Positions 1 to 5,917 of a stretch of 11,458 bases of DNA are shown here, in pieces. The stretch comes from Euryarchaeota archaeon UBA111. GTDB lineage: Archaea; Thermoplasmatota; Poseidoniia; Poseidoniales; Poseidoniaceae. The position numbers and the translations under genes are program-made. The stretch lies in the NCBI GenBank assembly GCA_002506025.1, contig DAWS01000057.1, forward strand, positions 1 to 11,458, given 5' to 3'. The notes beneath the pieces were generated by a model. That model saw only the letters and a program-made list of their open reading frames with translations. It made no database searches and was not told the DNA's origin. The number at the start of each line of letters is the position of its first letter. The first letter of the stretch is position 1.

Positions 1-61
1 TCATGAGGAAGTGGTTTCATTTGTTAATTATCTAGCAGAAATATTGGAGCGGTTTGCATGA
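1..61 (+). CDS. C-terminal end of a probable SufS-type cysteine desulfurase (partial)
   Basis: The reading frame is open from base 2 and stops with TGA at 59-61. It encodes a 19-residue tail, HEEVVSFVNYLAEILERFA, with the gene start off the left edge. The tail has the pattern that ends SufS/CsdA cysteine desulfurases: an acidic 'EEV' helix start followed by an amphipathic helix containing 'L.EIL..F'. The stop overlaps the sufE start as ATGA, so the two are translationally coupled. SufS takes sulfur from cysteine and passes it to SufE, which makes this neighbour assignment functionally sensible. Only 19 residues are visible, so the identity rests mainly on context. Confidence 0.5.
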   Translation, partial: HEEVVSFVNYLAEILERFA

Positions 62-468
62 ATTACTCTGATGATCTCGCAGAACTAATTCTAGAGTTTC
101 AAGATATTGAAGACAAGATGGAACGCCTTGAAATGGTATTTGATCTGGCCGAGGAGGTCAATCTACTCCCTATAGACCAATGGGGTGACGATACCCGAGT
201 TCGAGGTTGTCAATCAGAAGCTCATGTCAAAGTAGAGGTAGTTGATTCAAATGTCAATTTTTATTCGGGTGCCGACTCGAAATTAGTTCAAGGCCTGATG
301 GGAATACTGACTATGGCCATCCACGGTAACAAGGCTGATATGGTATTAGAATTGACACCAGAATTTGCCGCCGAGATGGGGATTTTGAACTCACTCTCTC
401 CAAGTAGGTCAAACGGTTTTCGAAATATGTTTGATAAAGTAATGAATGAAATCAAATTACAGGTTTAG
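58..468 (+). CDS. sufE: SufE-like sulfur acceptor for Fe-S cluster assembly
   Basis: This 136-residue cytosolic protein is the normal SufE length. SufE accepts persulfide sulfur from the SufS cysteine desulfurase and relays it to the SufBCD scaffold. The hallmark is the VRGCQSEAHV segment around residues 48-57. Its Cys51 has the same number as the persulfide-accepting Cys51 of Escherichia coli SufE. The N-terminal helical stretch (about residues 7-34), a 'LLP' turn and the later 'GLMGILTMAIHG' helix follow the family layout. The start ATG overlaps the upstream stop (ATGA) and has a GGAG ribosome-binding site at 46-49. A SufT-type gene begins 7 bp downstream, so this is a sulfur-mobilisation operon. 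SufE is typical of bacteria, so its presence in an apparently archaeal segment suggests an old transfer. Confidence 0.9.
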   Translation: MNYSDDLAELILEFQDIEDKMERLEMVFDLAEEVNLLPIDQWGDDTRVRGCQSEAHVKVEVVDSNVNFYSGADSKLVQGLMGILTMAIHGNKADMVLELTPEFAAEMGILNSLSPSRSNGFRNMFDKVMNEIKLQV

Positions 469-475
469 TGATTGT

Positions 476-793
476 ATGACAAGTAAAGAATCAGTCATTC
501 AACATCTTGATGAGGTTGAGGACCCGGAATTAGAGATTTCAATTGTTGAACTAGGGCTGGTCTATGACGTTCGGATTGAATCTAAAGGGGACATTTTGCA
601 CGCTGAAATAGACATGACATTGACAAGTCCCGGATGTCCTGCTGCGGCAGAAATTATGGCTGCTACTCATCGTGCAGCCCTCAATGCAGACGGAATAGAA
701 TCTGTCCATGTCAATTTAGTTTGGTCGCCGAGGTGGGATCCAAAAATTCACGCTTCGGAAGACGCAAGGATGGATATGGGAATTTGGGATTAG
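476..793 (+). CDS. SufT/MIP18-type (DUF59) iron-sulfur assembly protein
   Basis: This 105-residue protein belongs to the DUF59/MIP18 family (SufT, PaaD and eukaryotic CIA2), which helps insert Fe-S clusters into target proteins. Visible hallmarks are 'DPELEISIVELGLVYDV' near residues 17-33, the 'TLTSPGCP' segment with the conserved cysteine near residue 56, and 'VWSPRWDP' toward the end. The ATG at 476 was chosen because it follows the sufE stop by 7 bp and gives the usual short N terminus. An in-frame ATG at 446 would add 10 residues and overlap sufE by 23 bp. Its place directly after sufE supports a role in cluster delivery. Its stop overlaps the stop of the opposing GTPase gene by 4 bp. 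Whether it is SufT proper or a paralogue cannot be settled from sequence alone. Confidence 0.85.
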   Translation: MTSKESVIQHLDEVEDPELEISIVELGLVYDVRIESKGDILHAEIDMTLTSPGCPAAAEIMAATHRAALNADGIESVHVNLVWSPRWDPKIHASEDARMDMGIWD

Positions 794-1905
794 CGTTTAA
801 CCACTATTGTGAGTAAATCTCCATCCAATAGTCGATGGTCAAGCCCAACACGTTGCCAGTCAAACTTTGCACTAGGGCCCTTTACTCTAGCAAAGCGAAA
901 CTTCCTCACAAAGTCGCGATGTAGTTTGTTGCAGATATTTTCAACTGTTGAATCATCCTTTACTATCAGCGGTTCATCCAAGTCTGCTTCTTGACCTTGA
1001 GGTTTGAGAAATACTCGCATAAACCCGAGATTATCATAAATAAAATCCTTCAACTCTTCTAGCCCAATATCCTTGAATGCAGAGATACGCATCACTGGCC
1101 AGTCACTTGGCAATGCTTTGGTTGCTCTGACGATTTCACTCTCTTTTGCAATGTCAATTTTGTTAATTGCAATTACGGCTTTTTCGTAAACCCTGTTACC
1201 TGCCAAACAATCAACAATTTGCTCTGCTGTGGCATTTTCGCGCAGTGTAACCACTGCAGAAGTGAAGCCAAAAGACCTGATGATGTCACCTATATCCGCA
1301 TCGGTAAGATGGGTTTGCTCAACAGTCGATCTGACGTCAATACCACCTTTATCTACGCGCTTGATGAATACTGGAGGTTTGGTTTCATTAAGTCTCAATC
1401 CTGCGTTGTGTAGTTCCTTGTGTAATACATTGAAGTGGGCATCTTGGAAGGGGTCAACAATGAATAAAGTCATGTCTGCACTACGAATTACATTGAGTAT
1501 CTCTCGGCCTCGACCCTTGCCCTCTGAAGCACCCTTAATCAAACCGGGCAAATCAAGAATCTGAATTTTAGCACCTCGATGTTCCATAACTCCTGGTATG
1601 CATGTCAAAGTGGTGAAGGCATAACCTCCTGTCTCAGAATGAGCGTCGGTAACTTTGGAAATCAAAGTTGACTTACCGACTGACGGGAAGCCGACTAGCG
1701 CAACTGTTGCATCACCAGATTTCTTAACCTCAAACCCTTTCCCACCGCCACTGGCTTTTGAATGAGCCATGGCTTTCTCTTCTTTCAGTTTTAGTTGAGC
1801 TATCTTGGCTTTCAATTTACCAATATGCGCGTTTGTTGCCTTATTTTTTTGAGTCTTGTCAATCTCAGCGCGAATCAATTCGATTTGCTCTTTGATTGTT
1901 GCCAT
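790..1905 (-). CDS. DRG/Rbg-family GTPase with C-terminal TGS domain
   Basis: This 371-residue protein has the architecture of the Obg-related DRG (developmentally regulated GTP-binding) family found in archaea and eukaryotes, and its length is normal. An N-terminal helical, Lys-rich segment (residues 1-50) precedes the G domain. The P-loop is GFPSVGKS (72-79), switch II begins at DLPG (118-121) and is followed by the family-specific Gly-rich run 'GLIKGASEGKGRGREIL', the G4 motif is NKID (248-251) and the G5 'SA' is at 275-276. An S5D2L-like insertion lies between G3 and G4. Residues about 297-370 form a TGS domain ending 'LLDGDLLTIVVKR'. In eukaryotes DRG proteins associate with ribosomes, so a translation-related role is likely. 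The gene is divergent from the hypothetical gene at 2087. Confidence 0.95.
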   Translation of the reverse strand: MATIKEQIELIRAEIDKTQKNKATNAHIGKLKAKIAQLKLKEEKAMAHSKASGGGKGFEVKKSGDATVALVGFPSVGKSTLISKVTDAHSETGGYAFTTLTCIPGVMEHRGAKIQILDLPGLIKGASEGKGRGREILNVIRSADMTLFIVDPFQDAHFNVLHKELHNAGLRLNETKPPVFIKRVDKGGIDVRSTVEQTHLTDADIGDIIRSFGFTSAVVTLRENATAEQIVDCLAGNRVYEKAVIAINKIDIAKESEIVRATKALPSDWPVMRISAFKDIGLEELKDFIYDNLGFMRVFLKPQGQEADLDEPLIVKDDSTVENICNKLHRDFVRKFRFARVKGPSAKFDWQRVGLDHRLLDGDLLTIVVKR

Positions 1906-2086
1906 GACGACCCCTACTTATCCGGGGCTATCGCCCACTCTTGAAATGTATTGTGTTTTTTCAACCCATGCTGCGATTACAGAGTCAAATGTTATCTACA
2001 AACTCTCTCAAAAATACCGACTTGGTTTGGTTTTGTAACCACTTATCTCCGATGACATCAAAACAGACGGTGTTTTGGTCGTTAGC
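1906..2086. promoter_or_regulatory. Divergent intergenic region between the DRG GTPase and the hypothetical gene
   Basis: This 181 bp stretch separates two divergently transcribed genes, so it must hold a promoter for each unless transcripts start further away. AT-rich candidates include a run near 2005-2016 (TCAAAAATACC) for the rightward gene and AAAAAAC on the minus strand near 1953-1962 for the leftward gene. A short GC stem (GGGC at 1925-1928 with GCCC at 1933-1936, TATC loop) would lie in the GTPase leader. No tRNA-like T-loop and no convincing reading frame was found. The exact promoter positions are guesses. Confidence 0.35.
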
Positions 2087-2764
2087 ATGGGGATTGAAAC
2101 TGTGTTGCTCATCGTCAATGAGAAGTCCCTTGATGAAATTCTAGACACCGCTTGGAACGAGGTTTACCAGTTGATGTCGAAAGCAAAACTACGACATCTA
2201 AGACCACCTAAATTACCACGATTGAATCGCACCTTTGACATAGATTGTGAAGCCGAGATATTGGACTGGATGGAAACTGTTGGTGCTATGGACGGCTCGG
2301 TTAGAGAAGTATTATTGGAAATCGAGAACGGTGAGGAAGGTTTACTCCAGTTCATGCAATTTGCTAGTCCGGGAAATTGGGAATGCTGGGAGGCAAGATC
2401 TTACCTTTACCTTGACGTCGCCTTGGACCGAAAAATAGAGGACAGAAGCGATTTATACTCAATGGCTACTTGGGAGACCTTGGTTAACAGACTAGCAAAC
2501 ATTCCAGAAGACGAGTTTGCTGACAAGGTCTGCATAGACTGGATGGACCGTCGAAAACAACTCGGTGAGACATTAGATGAGAAGGAGGACCCGAAAATAA
2601 TCCCCACGTATGAAGCCCATACTAGAAAATCAAAATTGCTTGTTCACGCAGTCACCGAATGGCAAAATGGTGTCGATAACATTGGCATAGTGGGTAGAGA
2701 ACATCTTGACGCCTCACAGTGGGGTCATGGTGAGGTAAATCTCAGCAATTATTTGCGGAGATAA
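2087..2764 (+). CDS. Hypothetical acidic cytosolic protein, family not recognised
   Basis: This is a 225-residue protein that I do not recognise. It has no signal peptide and no membrane span, and is rich in Trp, Asp and Glu (for example 'EILDWMETVGAMDGS', 'GNWECWEARSYLYLDVALD' and 'CIDWMDRRKQL'). The helical character and absence of nucleotide-binding or metal motifs suggest an all-alpha domain, but no function follows from that. The N-terminal 'MGIETVLLIVN' could be a beta strand. The ATG at 2087 is preferred; a TTG four codons upstream (2075) is an alternative, and neither has a Shine-Dalgarno site. grpE starts 39 bp downstream on the same strand, so they may be cotranscribed. Base composition resembles the neighbours, so there is no sign of recent transfer. 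Confidence 0.75.
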   Translation: MGIETVLLIVNEKSLDEILDTAWNEVYQLMSKAKLRHLRPPKLPRLNRTFDIDCEAEILDWMETVGAMDGSVREVLLEIENGEEGLLQFMQFASPGNWECWEARSYLYLDVALDRKIEDRSDLYSMATWETLVNRLANIPEDEFADKVCIDWMDRRKQLGETLDEKEDPKIIPTYEAHTRKSKLLVHAVTEWQNGVDNIGIVGREHLDASQWGHGEVNLSNYLRR

Positions 2765-2775
2765 ATACGACGGAT

Positions 2776-2787
2776 TCAAAAATAAAC
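2776..2787 (+). promoter_or_regulatory. Candidate TATA box for grpE
   Basis: The sequence TCAAAAATAAAC is centred about 22 bp before the grpE ATG at 2804. That is near the archaeal TATA-to-start distance, which would give a leaderless or nearly leaderless transcript. No Shine-Dalgarno sequence precedes the ATG, which agrees. The call is inferred from spacing and composition only. Confidence 0.35.
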
Positions 2788-2803
2788 GCCAATAGCAACC
2801 AGC

Positions 2804-3361
2804 ATGGCTGAGTCCGACGATGAGACACCTGTCGAATCAAATGACGATGATATTCCTGTCATCGCAGAGGATGCTGAAACTTTGGAAGTCGGTGTGGTTG
2901 AAGAACAAGACCCACTAGAAGCGGCCTTGGAAAGAGCGGAAATAGCAGAGAAAGAAATCGCTTACAAAGATGCTGAAATACAAAATATTCGTAAGCGCTT
3001 TATGAGTGAAAAATCTGATTTAATTCAATATGGCAGTATGGGCTTGGCGAGAAAAATGCTGTCAGTACTTGCTGATGTTGATCGTGCTATGAACAATATC
3101 GCGGATGACGACCAATCACCGTTAGCGCAAGGTCTTAGGTTATTGAGGAACAAAATGTGGCACGAGATTTCAGGCGACGGTGTATCTGCTATCGATGCAA
3201 AAGGCAAGAAGTTTGATCCGGCTAAAATGGAGGCTATAACAACAATTCCTGCAACTGATGATTTTCCGGCGGGAATTGTCGTTGATGTTATTGAATCAGG
3301 CTACATGTACAAGCAAAAAGTATTGGTAGCCTCAAGAGTTGTAGTAGCTTCCGATGATTAA
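2804..3361 (+). CDS. grpE: GrpE nucleotide exchange factor for DnaK (Hsp70)
   Basis: This 185-residue protein matches GrpE, the cochaperone that releases ADP from DnaK. An acidic, disordered N terminus (about residues 1-36) leads into the long coiled-coil helix (about 37-75). 'KMLSVLADVDRAMNN' (84-98) corresponds to the family's 'LLPVLDNLERA' helix. The C-terminal beta domain carries 'FDPAKMEAI' (137-145) and ends with the signature-like 'GYMYKQKVLVASRVVVA' (166-182). In many archaea with Hsp70, grpE sits beside dnaK and dnaJ. Here neither is in the window: the downstream neighbour is the convergent nadM, overlapping by 4 bp. Hsp70 systems in mesophilic archaea are usually viewed as acquired from bacteria. 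Identity is secure. Confidence 0.93.
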   Translation: MAESDDETPVESNDDDIPVIAEDAETLEVGVVEEQDPLEAALERAEIAEKEIAYKDAEIQNIRKRFMSEKSDLIQYGSMGLARKMLSVLADVDRAMNNIADDDQSPLAQGLRLLRNKMWHEISGDGVSAIDAKGKKFDPAKMEAITTIPATDDFPAGIVVDVIESGYMYKQKVLVASRVVVASDD

Positions 3362-3906
3362 CCAACATTGACGCCTGCAACCATCGTTGACAACCGGAAA
3401 ATGGCATCATTTTCGATCAACCAATCAATAACTGGTCTAGGTACCGTTGCGGTTAGAACCTCTCTGACCGCATCGTCATCATACACCGTGGAGAGCATAA
3501 GTAGGGTTTGTCTGACTCTCCAACCTTCTAGGTTTTCTCGATTATCTAAGTCGACAAACTCAACTGGAAAATTATCCCTTTCATACAGCTCCTTGGTTCC
3601 CTCATCAGAGGTAACTAAGACGCCATCTCCGTGATGTTTTGATGCATGTTTTACCCAGTTAGGAGGATCGTTAATGTCATCTATGCCAACAATAGTAGCG
3701 GTTTTATTGTGACTTTTTAGCCAAGCCTCTATCATCAATTTGCGCTCTTCAAACGTCCATGGGTTGTTTGACTCCCAGCCTTTACTGGCTGAACCGATAG
3801 CAATTACCACATCGTTTTCTCCAGCAAATTCAAAAGTACGATTTAGCAAATATGCATGCCCATTATGAAAGGGTTGAAACCGACCTAGGACAATGTAATC
3901 GACCAT
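3358..3906 (-). CDS. NadM-type nicotinamide-nucleotide adenylyltransferase (NAD synthesis)
   Basis: This 182-residue nucleotidyltransferase resembles archaeal NadM, which joins NMN and ATP to make NAD. The N terminus has the family motif GRFQPFHNGH (residues 8-17), with the catalytic HxGH histidines at His14 and His17. 'IAIGSASKGWESNNPWTFEERKLMIEAWL' (35-63) matches the NadM 'GSAQ...NPFTAGER..MI' region that contacts the nucleotide. The usual C-terminal ISGTEIRRRM-like motif is degenerate: the aligned stretch here reads LEGWRVRQTL (126-135), keeping Gly128 and Arg132 but losing the Ser and Thr. It is the second gene of an operon, 9 bp after the aminotransferase stop, with a strong ribosome-binding site. 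An altered substrate among related adenylyltransferases remains possible. Confidence 0.8.
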   Translation of the reverse strand: MVDYIVLGRFQPFHNGHAYLLNRTFEFAGENDVVIAIGSASKGWESNNPWTFEERKLMIEAWLKSHNKTATIVGIDDINDPPNWVKHASKHHGDGVLVTSDEGTKELYERDNFPVEFVDLDNRENLEGWRVRQTLLMLSTVYDDDAVREVLTATVPRPVIDWLIENDAIFRLSTMVAGVNVG

Positions 3907-3910
3907 AACG

Positions 3911-3917
3911 CCACCTC
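3911..3917 (-). promoter_or_regulatory. Shine-Dalgarno site of nadM overlapping the upstream stop codon
   Basis: On the minus strand GAGGTGG lies four bases before the nadM ATG and overlaps the TGA stop of the aminotransferase gene. It complements the archaeal 16S 3' end well (GAGGTG core). This fixes the nadM start and indicates coupled translation within the operon. The first gene of the operon lacks such a site. Confidence 0.7.
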
Positions 3918-5100
3918 AAAAGTAACTTGCTACATCAACATCGGGAATACTATGCCCGTGCTCACGAAAACAATGTAACATCCTTTTGCAACCTTCAATC
4001 ATCTCTTCCCGTGAGGTCTCACCCATGGACCCAACACGAAACATTTTACCTTTGAATTCATCTTGTGCACCTATCACTTGAGTCTGATACTTCTCTTTCA
4101 AATCAGAACGCCAATCATCGTTGATTCCAGGGGGGTAGAGTATTGCTGTCACTGTAGCACTTCGTTGCGACACCTCGGCTAATAGTTCAAAACCGAGGTC
4201 TAAGAATAAATTTCTGACACCTTTTGCAAGGTCGCCACATCTATTCCAGCGATTTTCTAAACCCTCTTCTTTCAAGACATTTAATGCTGCAGCCCAGCCC
4301 ATTGCTAGGTTGATAGCTGGCGTCCAAGGAGTTTGATCATCGTCGCCTTTCTTGAACGCTGAAACGAAGTCGAGATAGAATAACGGGTTAATATCGCCTT
4401 GTTCCTTGATGGCTTTACAACGGTCATAGAATCTAGAGTTGAACGCGATTGCTGCAATGCCAGACGGACCTGCTGTGCATTTTTGTGCACCCATTGCTGC
4501 GGCCTCAACATTCCAAGCCTCTAGGTCTACTGGTAAGCCACCTATTGAGGTAATTCCATCAAGTATGAACGGAGTTTGATAGCGATTACACATCTCAGCA
4601 ATGGCCGGTGCATCCTGAGTGATTCCCGAACTTGTTTCGTTGTGACAAATTAGCACTGCTTCGTAGCATTTCCGCTCTAATTGTTGCTCAAGTTCATACA
4701 AGTCGAATGCTCTACCCCAATCATATCTTATGTGCTTGACTTTGCAGAAGCGTTTGCACATTTCAGCAACTCGCTCCCCAAATTTACCATTTGTGGGAAC
4801 TAGAACTAGGTCATTTGGTCTAAACCTATTAGCGATGATCATCTCCATGGCGGCAGTTCCACTACCCGAAACTGCCATTACTTTGTAATCATCATCACCA
4901 GCCCAAGAATGAGTTTTTCTCTTGGGCTTTGAGGGTGCGATATTAAAAGCGTAACGAAGTCCTGAATTAAGGTCAGCCATGACGTCACGAAATTCAGCAC
5001 CTCGAGCAGTTATTGCCGGTGTAGCCATCGCATCAAGACATCTCTGATTCATTCGCACAGGACCGGGTACAAGGAAACAATCTCCTTGATGCTCTGCCAT
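3916..5100 (-). CDS. Class V PLP-dependent aminotransferase (serine-pyruvate / alanine-glyoxylate type)
   Basis: This 394-residue fold-type I PLP enzyme belongs to the class V group that includes serine-pyruvate, alanine-glyoxylate and serine-glyoxylate aminotransferases. The N terminus 'FLVPGPVRMNQRCLDAM' is typical of that group. The phosphate-binding segment is 'VSGSGTAAME' (77-86), 'ICHNETSSGI' (151-160) lies over the ring, Asp181 in 'LDGITSIGG' contacts the pyridine nitrogen, and Lys207 in 'GAQKCTAGPSG' is the Schiff-base lysine. Arg355 in 'FRVGSMG' is the likely substrate-carboxylate arginine. It is the first gene of an operon with nadM and diverges from pdxT, which supplies its cofactor. 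Substrate cannot be told from sequence; serine or alanine as amino donor is an inference. Two in-frame internal Met codons are less likely starts because they would remove the PGP motif. Confidence 0.88.
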   Translation of the reverse strand: MAEHQGDCFLVPGPVRMNQRCLDAMATPAITARGAEFRDVMADLNSGLRYAFNIAPSKPKRKTHSWAGDDDYKVMAVSGSGTAAMEMIIANRFRPNDLVLVPTNGKFGERVAEMCKRFCKVKHIRYDWGRAFDLYELEQQLERKCYEAVLICHNETSSGITQDAPAIAEMCNRYQTPFILDGITSIGGLPVDLEAWNVEAAAMGAQKCTAGPSGIAAIAFNSRFYDRCKAIKEQGDINPLFYLDFVSAFKKGDDDQTPWTPAINLAMGWAAALNVLKEEGLENRWNRCGDLAKGVRNLFLDLGFELLAEVSQRSATVTAILYPPGINDDWRSDLKEKYQTQVIGAQDEFKGKMFRVGSMGETSREEMIEGCKRMLHCFREHGHSIPDVDVASYF

Positions 5101-5121
5101 GATGATTGCTGTTGGTGCTGG

Positions 5122-5137
5122 TTATTCAATTAATGTA
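5122..5137. promoter_or_regulatory. Shared AT-rich promoter core between the aminotransferase operon and pdxT
   Basis: The 79 bp between the two divergent start codons contains one AT-rich block, TTATTCAATTAATGTA. Read leftward, its AATTGAATAA core is centred about 26 bp before the aminotransferase ATG, so that transcript could be leaderless. Read rightward it lies about 50 bp before the pdxT ATG, leaving a leader of some 20 bases that includes a GGAG site at 5172-5175. Both promoters would thus overlap. This is inferred from spacing. Confidence 0.4.
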
Positions 5138-5179
5138 CGGAAGCGGCGACCTCATAGATGACAAGTATGACGGAGTATC

Positions 5180-5869
5180 ATGACGCGCATTGGAGTTGCA
5201 ATGTTACAAGGCGCGCGCCATGAGCATTGTGAGGCAATCCAGCATGCGGCCCACGAAATGAACACCAAGGTGGAAATAATTCAACTGCGTAAAGCCTCTG
5301 ATATTGATGACTCCATACAAGCATTAGTTTTACCAGGTGGTGAATCAACAACAATGCGTATCGCAAGCCAGAGCGAATCTTTACTAGATGGCATATTTAC
5401 TTGGATGACTAATTTTCCAGAAAGACCTGTATTAGGCACTTGTGCTGGTGCAATATTACTGGCAAACCCAGAAGGTAATCTTGCCCCGTTTATTGATGTT
5501 GAAGTTGCCCGTAATGCGTGGGGGCGCCAAAAATTTTCATTTGAGGCTCCTCTAGATATTACACTAAACACTCCGGATAAGATAAGCAATGCAGAATTTG
5601 AGTTAGCACGGGACAAATTCAATCATAAACCACTTCCAATGGCTACACAGGCAGCAAAACGACAACGCAACACATTTCCGGGTGTGTTTATCAGAGCTCC
5701 AAGATTCACTCAAGGGTCTATAAAATGCCAAAAAATTGCAATGTTAGATGATGAAACCGTTGGCGTGCTTGATGGAAGCAAACTAGCACTAACATTTCAT
5801 CCAGAACTAACTAGTGACCGAAGATTCCATCGCTGGTTAATTGCCCAAATAATCCATGATAACCATTGA
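5180..5869 (+). CDS. pdxT: PdxT, glutaminase subunit of pyridoxal 5'-phosphate synthase
   Basis: This 229-residue class I glutamine amidotransferase hydrolyses glutamine and channels ammonia to PdxS, which assembles PLP. Motifs appear in order: 'IGVAMLQGARHEH' (4-16), 'LVLPGGESTTMR' (49-60), the nucleophile Cys88 in 'GTCAGAILLA' (86-95), 'RNAWGRQKFSFEA' (111-123), 'FIRAPR' (170-175), and the His207/Glu209 pair in 'LTFHPELTSDRRFH'. Compared with the roughly 196-residue Bacillus subtilis protein, about 30 extra residues lie between 'SFEAPLDI' and 'FPGVFIRAP' (about 128-164), a hydrophilic, basic insert. The ATG at 5180 is preceded by GGAG four bases away. The partner pdxS is not in the window. 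The radical SAM gene follows after 48 bp. Confidence 0.93.
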   Translation: MTRIGVAMLQGARHEHCEAIQHAAHEMNTKVEIIQLRKASDIDDSIQALVLPGGESTTMRIASQSESLLDGIFTWMTNFPERPVLGTCAGAILLANPEGNLAPFIDVEVARNAWGRQKFSFEAPLDITLNTPDKISNAEFELARDKFNHKPLPMATQAAKRQRNTFPGVFIRAPRFTQGSIKCQKIAMLDDETVGVLDGSKLALTFHPELTSDRRFHRWLIAQIIHDNH

Positions 5870-5917
5870 GAACATACGAGAGTTTGAAACCTAAAGCCCA
5901 TTCCGACATGCGTTGAT

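Noticed and set aside
446..475. Upstream in-frame ATG at 446 as the start of the SufT-like gene
   Set aside because: It would overlap sufE by 23 bp and add ten residues unlike the family N terminus; the ATG at 476 follows the sufE stop closely and fits family length.
1229..1564. 111-codon plus-strand frame inside the DRG GTPase gene
   Set aside because: It is antisense to the strongly conserved G domain, and its translation shows no recognisable domain.
1925..1936. GGGC-TATC-GCCC hairpin near the GTPase start as a riboswitch or terminator
   Set aside because: It has only four base pairs, with no conserved riboswitch core and no U-tract.
2075..2086. TTG at 2075 as the start of the hypothetical gene
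   Set aside because: The ATG four codons later is the more usual start, and neither site has a ribosome-binding sequence to favour the TTG.
1856..2144. Small plus-strand frames across the divergent region 1906-2086
   Set aside because: They run out of the GTPase gene antisense or overlap the hypothetical gene in another frame; composition and translations do not look like protein.
5281..5622. 113-codon minus-strand frame inside pdxT
   Set aside because: It is fully antisense to conserved PdxT motifs, so it is a shadow.
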